From positions 248,001 through 312,000 of the forward strand of contig NZ_CABPSL010000001.1 in NCBI RefSeq assembly GCF_902459665.1: 64,000 nt of DNA, written 5' to 3'. Position 1 is the first letter of the stretch; each line of letters opens with the position of its first letter. Positions 63,679 to 64,000 of this stretch are shown in pieces. The stretch is from Pandoraea cepalis (GTDB lineage Bacteria; Pseudomonadota; Gammaproteobacteria; Burkholderiales; Burkholderiaceae). A program made the position numbers and the translations under genes. A model generated the notes under the pieces. The model was given only the letters and a program-made list of their open reading frames with translations. It ran no database searches and was not told where the DNA came from.

Positions 63679-64000
63679 ATGAGTGCCGTCATGCCCGAGA
63701 CCAGCGCGCCGCTGGTCGCGACCGGAACCGTCGCCCCCGATAGCGTGAAGAAAGCGCAGAAGCTCGCGTTCGAGAACAACAAACTCGAGAAGCGGCTGTT
63801 CCGTCTGACGGGACAGGCCATTGGCGACTACAACATGATCGAGCAGGGCGATCGTGTGATGGTGTGCATGTCCGGCGGCAAGGACAGCTATGCCATGCTC
63901 GACATCCTGCTCAAGCTTCGCGAGCGTGCGCCGATCGACTTCTCGATCGTGGCCGTCAACCTCGACCAGAAGCAGCCGGGTTTCCCGGAGCATGTGCTGC
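63679..64000 (+). CDS. ttcA: tRNA 2-thiocytidine synthetase TtcA (3' end cut by window)
   Basis: TtcA is an iron-sulfur ATP-pyrophosphatase that thiolates cytidine 32 of tRNA. The visible 107 residues include [20 protein letters not shown], here seen as [20 protein letters not shown], and the PP-loop SGGKDS at residues 65-70. ATG 63679 is one base after the folB stop; an in-frame ATG 12 bases later is possible. The cysteines that bind the cluster lie beyond the window. Confidence 0.93.
   Translation, partial: MSAVMPETSAPLVATGTVAPDSVKKAQKLAFENNKLEKRLFRLTGQAIGDYNMIEQGDRVMVCMSGGKDSYAMLDILLKLRERAPIDFSIVAVNLDQKQPGFPEHVL

Overview
The window is high-GC chromosomal DNA from a betaproteobacterium. 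Several things point to Burkholderiales, and the gene order resembles Burkholderiaceae such as Pandoraea or Burkholderia: an SAH riboswitch ahead of ahcY-membrane protein-tlyA-metF, a slmA-metX-metW-ampG-xth neighbourhood, a DcaP-type porin, and UrtABCDE plus urease. The genus is an inference. I see no tRNA, rRNA, CRISPR array, insertion sequence or prophage. Both edges cut a gene: slmA on the left lacks its start and ttcA on the right lacks its end.

Layout. 1-6.0 kb: slmA, metX-metW behind a SAM-II-like leader, ampG, and convergent xth. 6-7.4 kb: a CidR-like LysR regulator divergent from cidAB. 7.4-11.4 kb: SAH riboswitch, ahcY, a small holin-like membrane protein, tlyA and metF. 11.5-18.4 kb: a dppABCDF peptide importer ending in a translationally coupled TraB/GumN protein. 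18.5-19.3 kb: a RelE/ParE-type toxin-antitoxin pair. 19.3-34.8 kb, all on the minus strand: a urea module in transcription order urtABCDE, ureD, a four-gene polar amino-acid ABC importer, then ureA, hupE/ureJ, ureB, ureC, ureE, ureF, ureG. 35.3-37.6 kb: an MFS carrier and a GlxA-type AraC regulator. 38.2-46.5 kb: DcaP porin, SsuABC-like importer, a TctDE-like two-component system and a second, paralogous binding protein. 46.6-51.2 kb: a MocR-type regulator divergent from an omega-aminotransferase and mmsA. 51.4-54.5 kb: an operon joining 5-formyl-THF cyclo-ligase to 5-oxoprolinase pxpB-pxpC-pxpA. 54.5-64 kb: Slt lytic transglycosylase, NDUFA9-like protein, glutathione transferase, cca, an orphan amino-acid binding protein, a DUF2905 protein, a MidA/NDUFAF7-like methyltransferase, a FolM-like reductase, folB and ttcA.

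How the parts work together. The first 11 kb carry much of the methionine/SAM cycle, with two different riboswitch classes: a SAM-II-like element before the first committed step (metX) and an SAH element before SAH hydrolysis and methyl-THF supply (ahcY, metF). The urea module holds uptake, apo-urease, nickel and maturation functions. Its two likely transcription starts, urtA and the inserted amino-acid importer, both carry sigma-54-like -24/-12 elements and a near-identical 20-bp site, which suggests one nitrogen-scavenging regulon.

The best candidates for something undescribed are the SAM-II-like leader with an inserted hairpin, the paired sigma-54/operator sites of the urea module, the porin-importer-two-component-second binding protein cluster, and a run of helically phased T-tracts near 62.25 kb. 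All functions are read from sequence and family knowledge; nothing here was tested by search or experiment.
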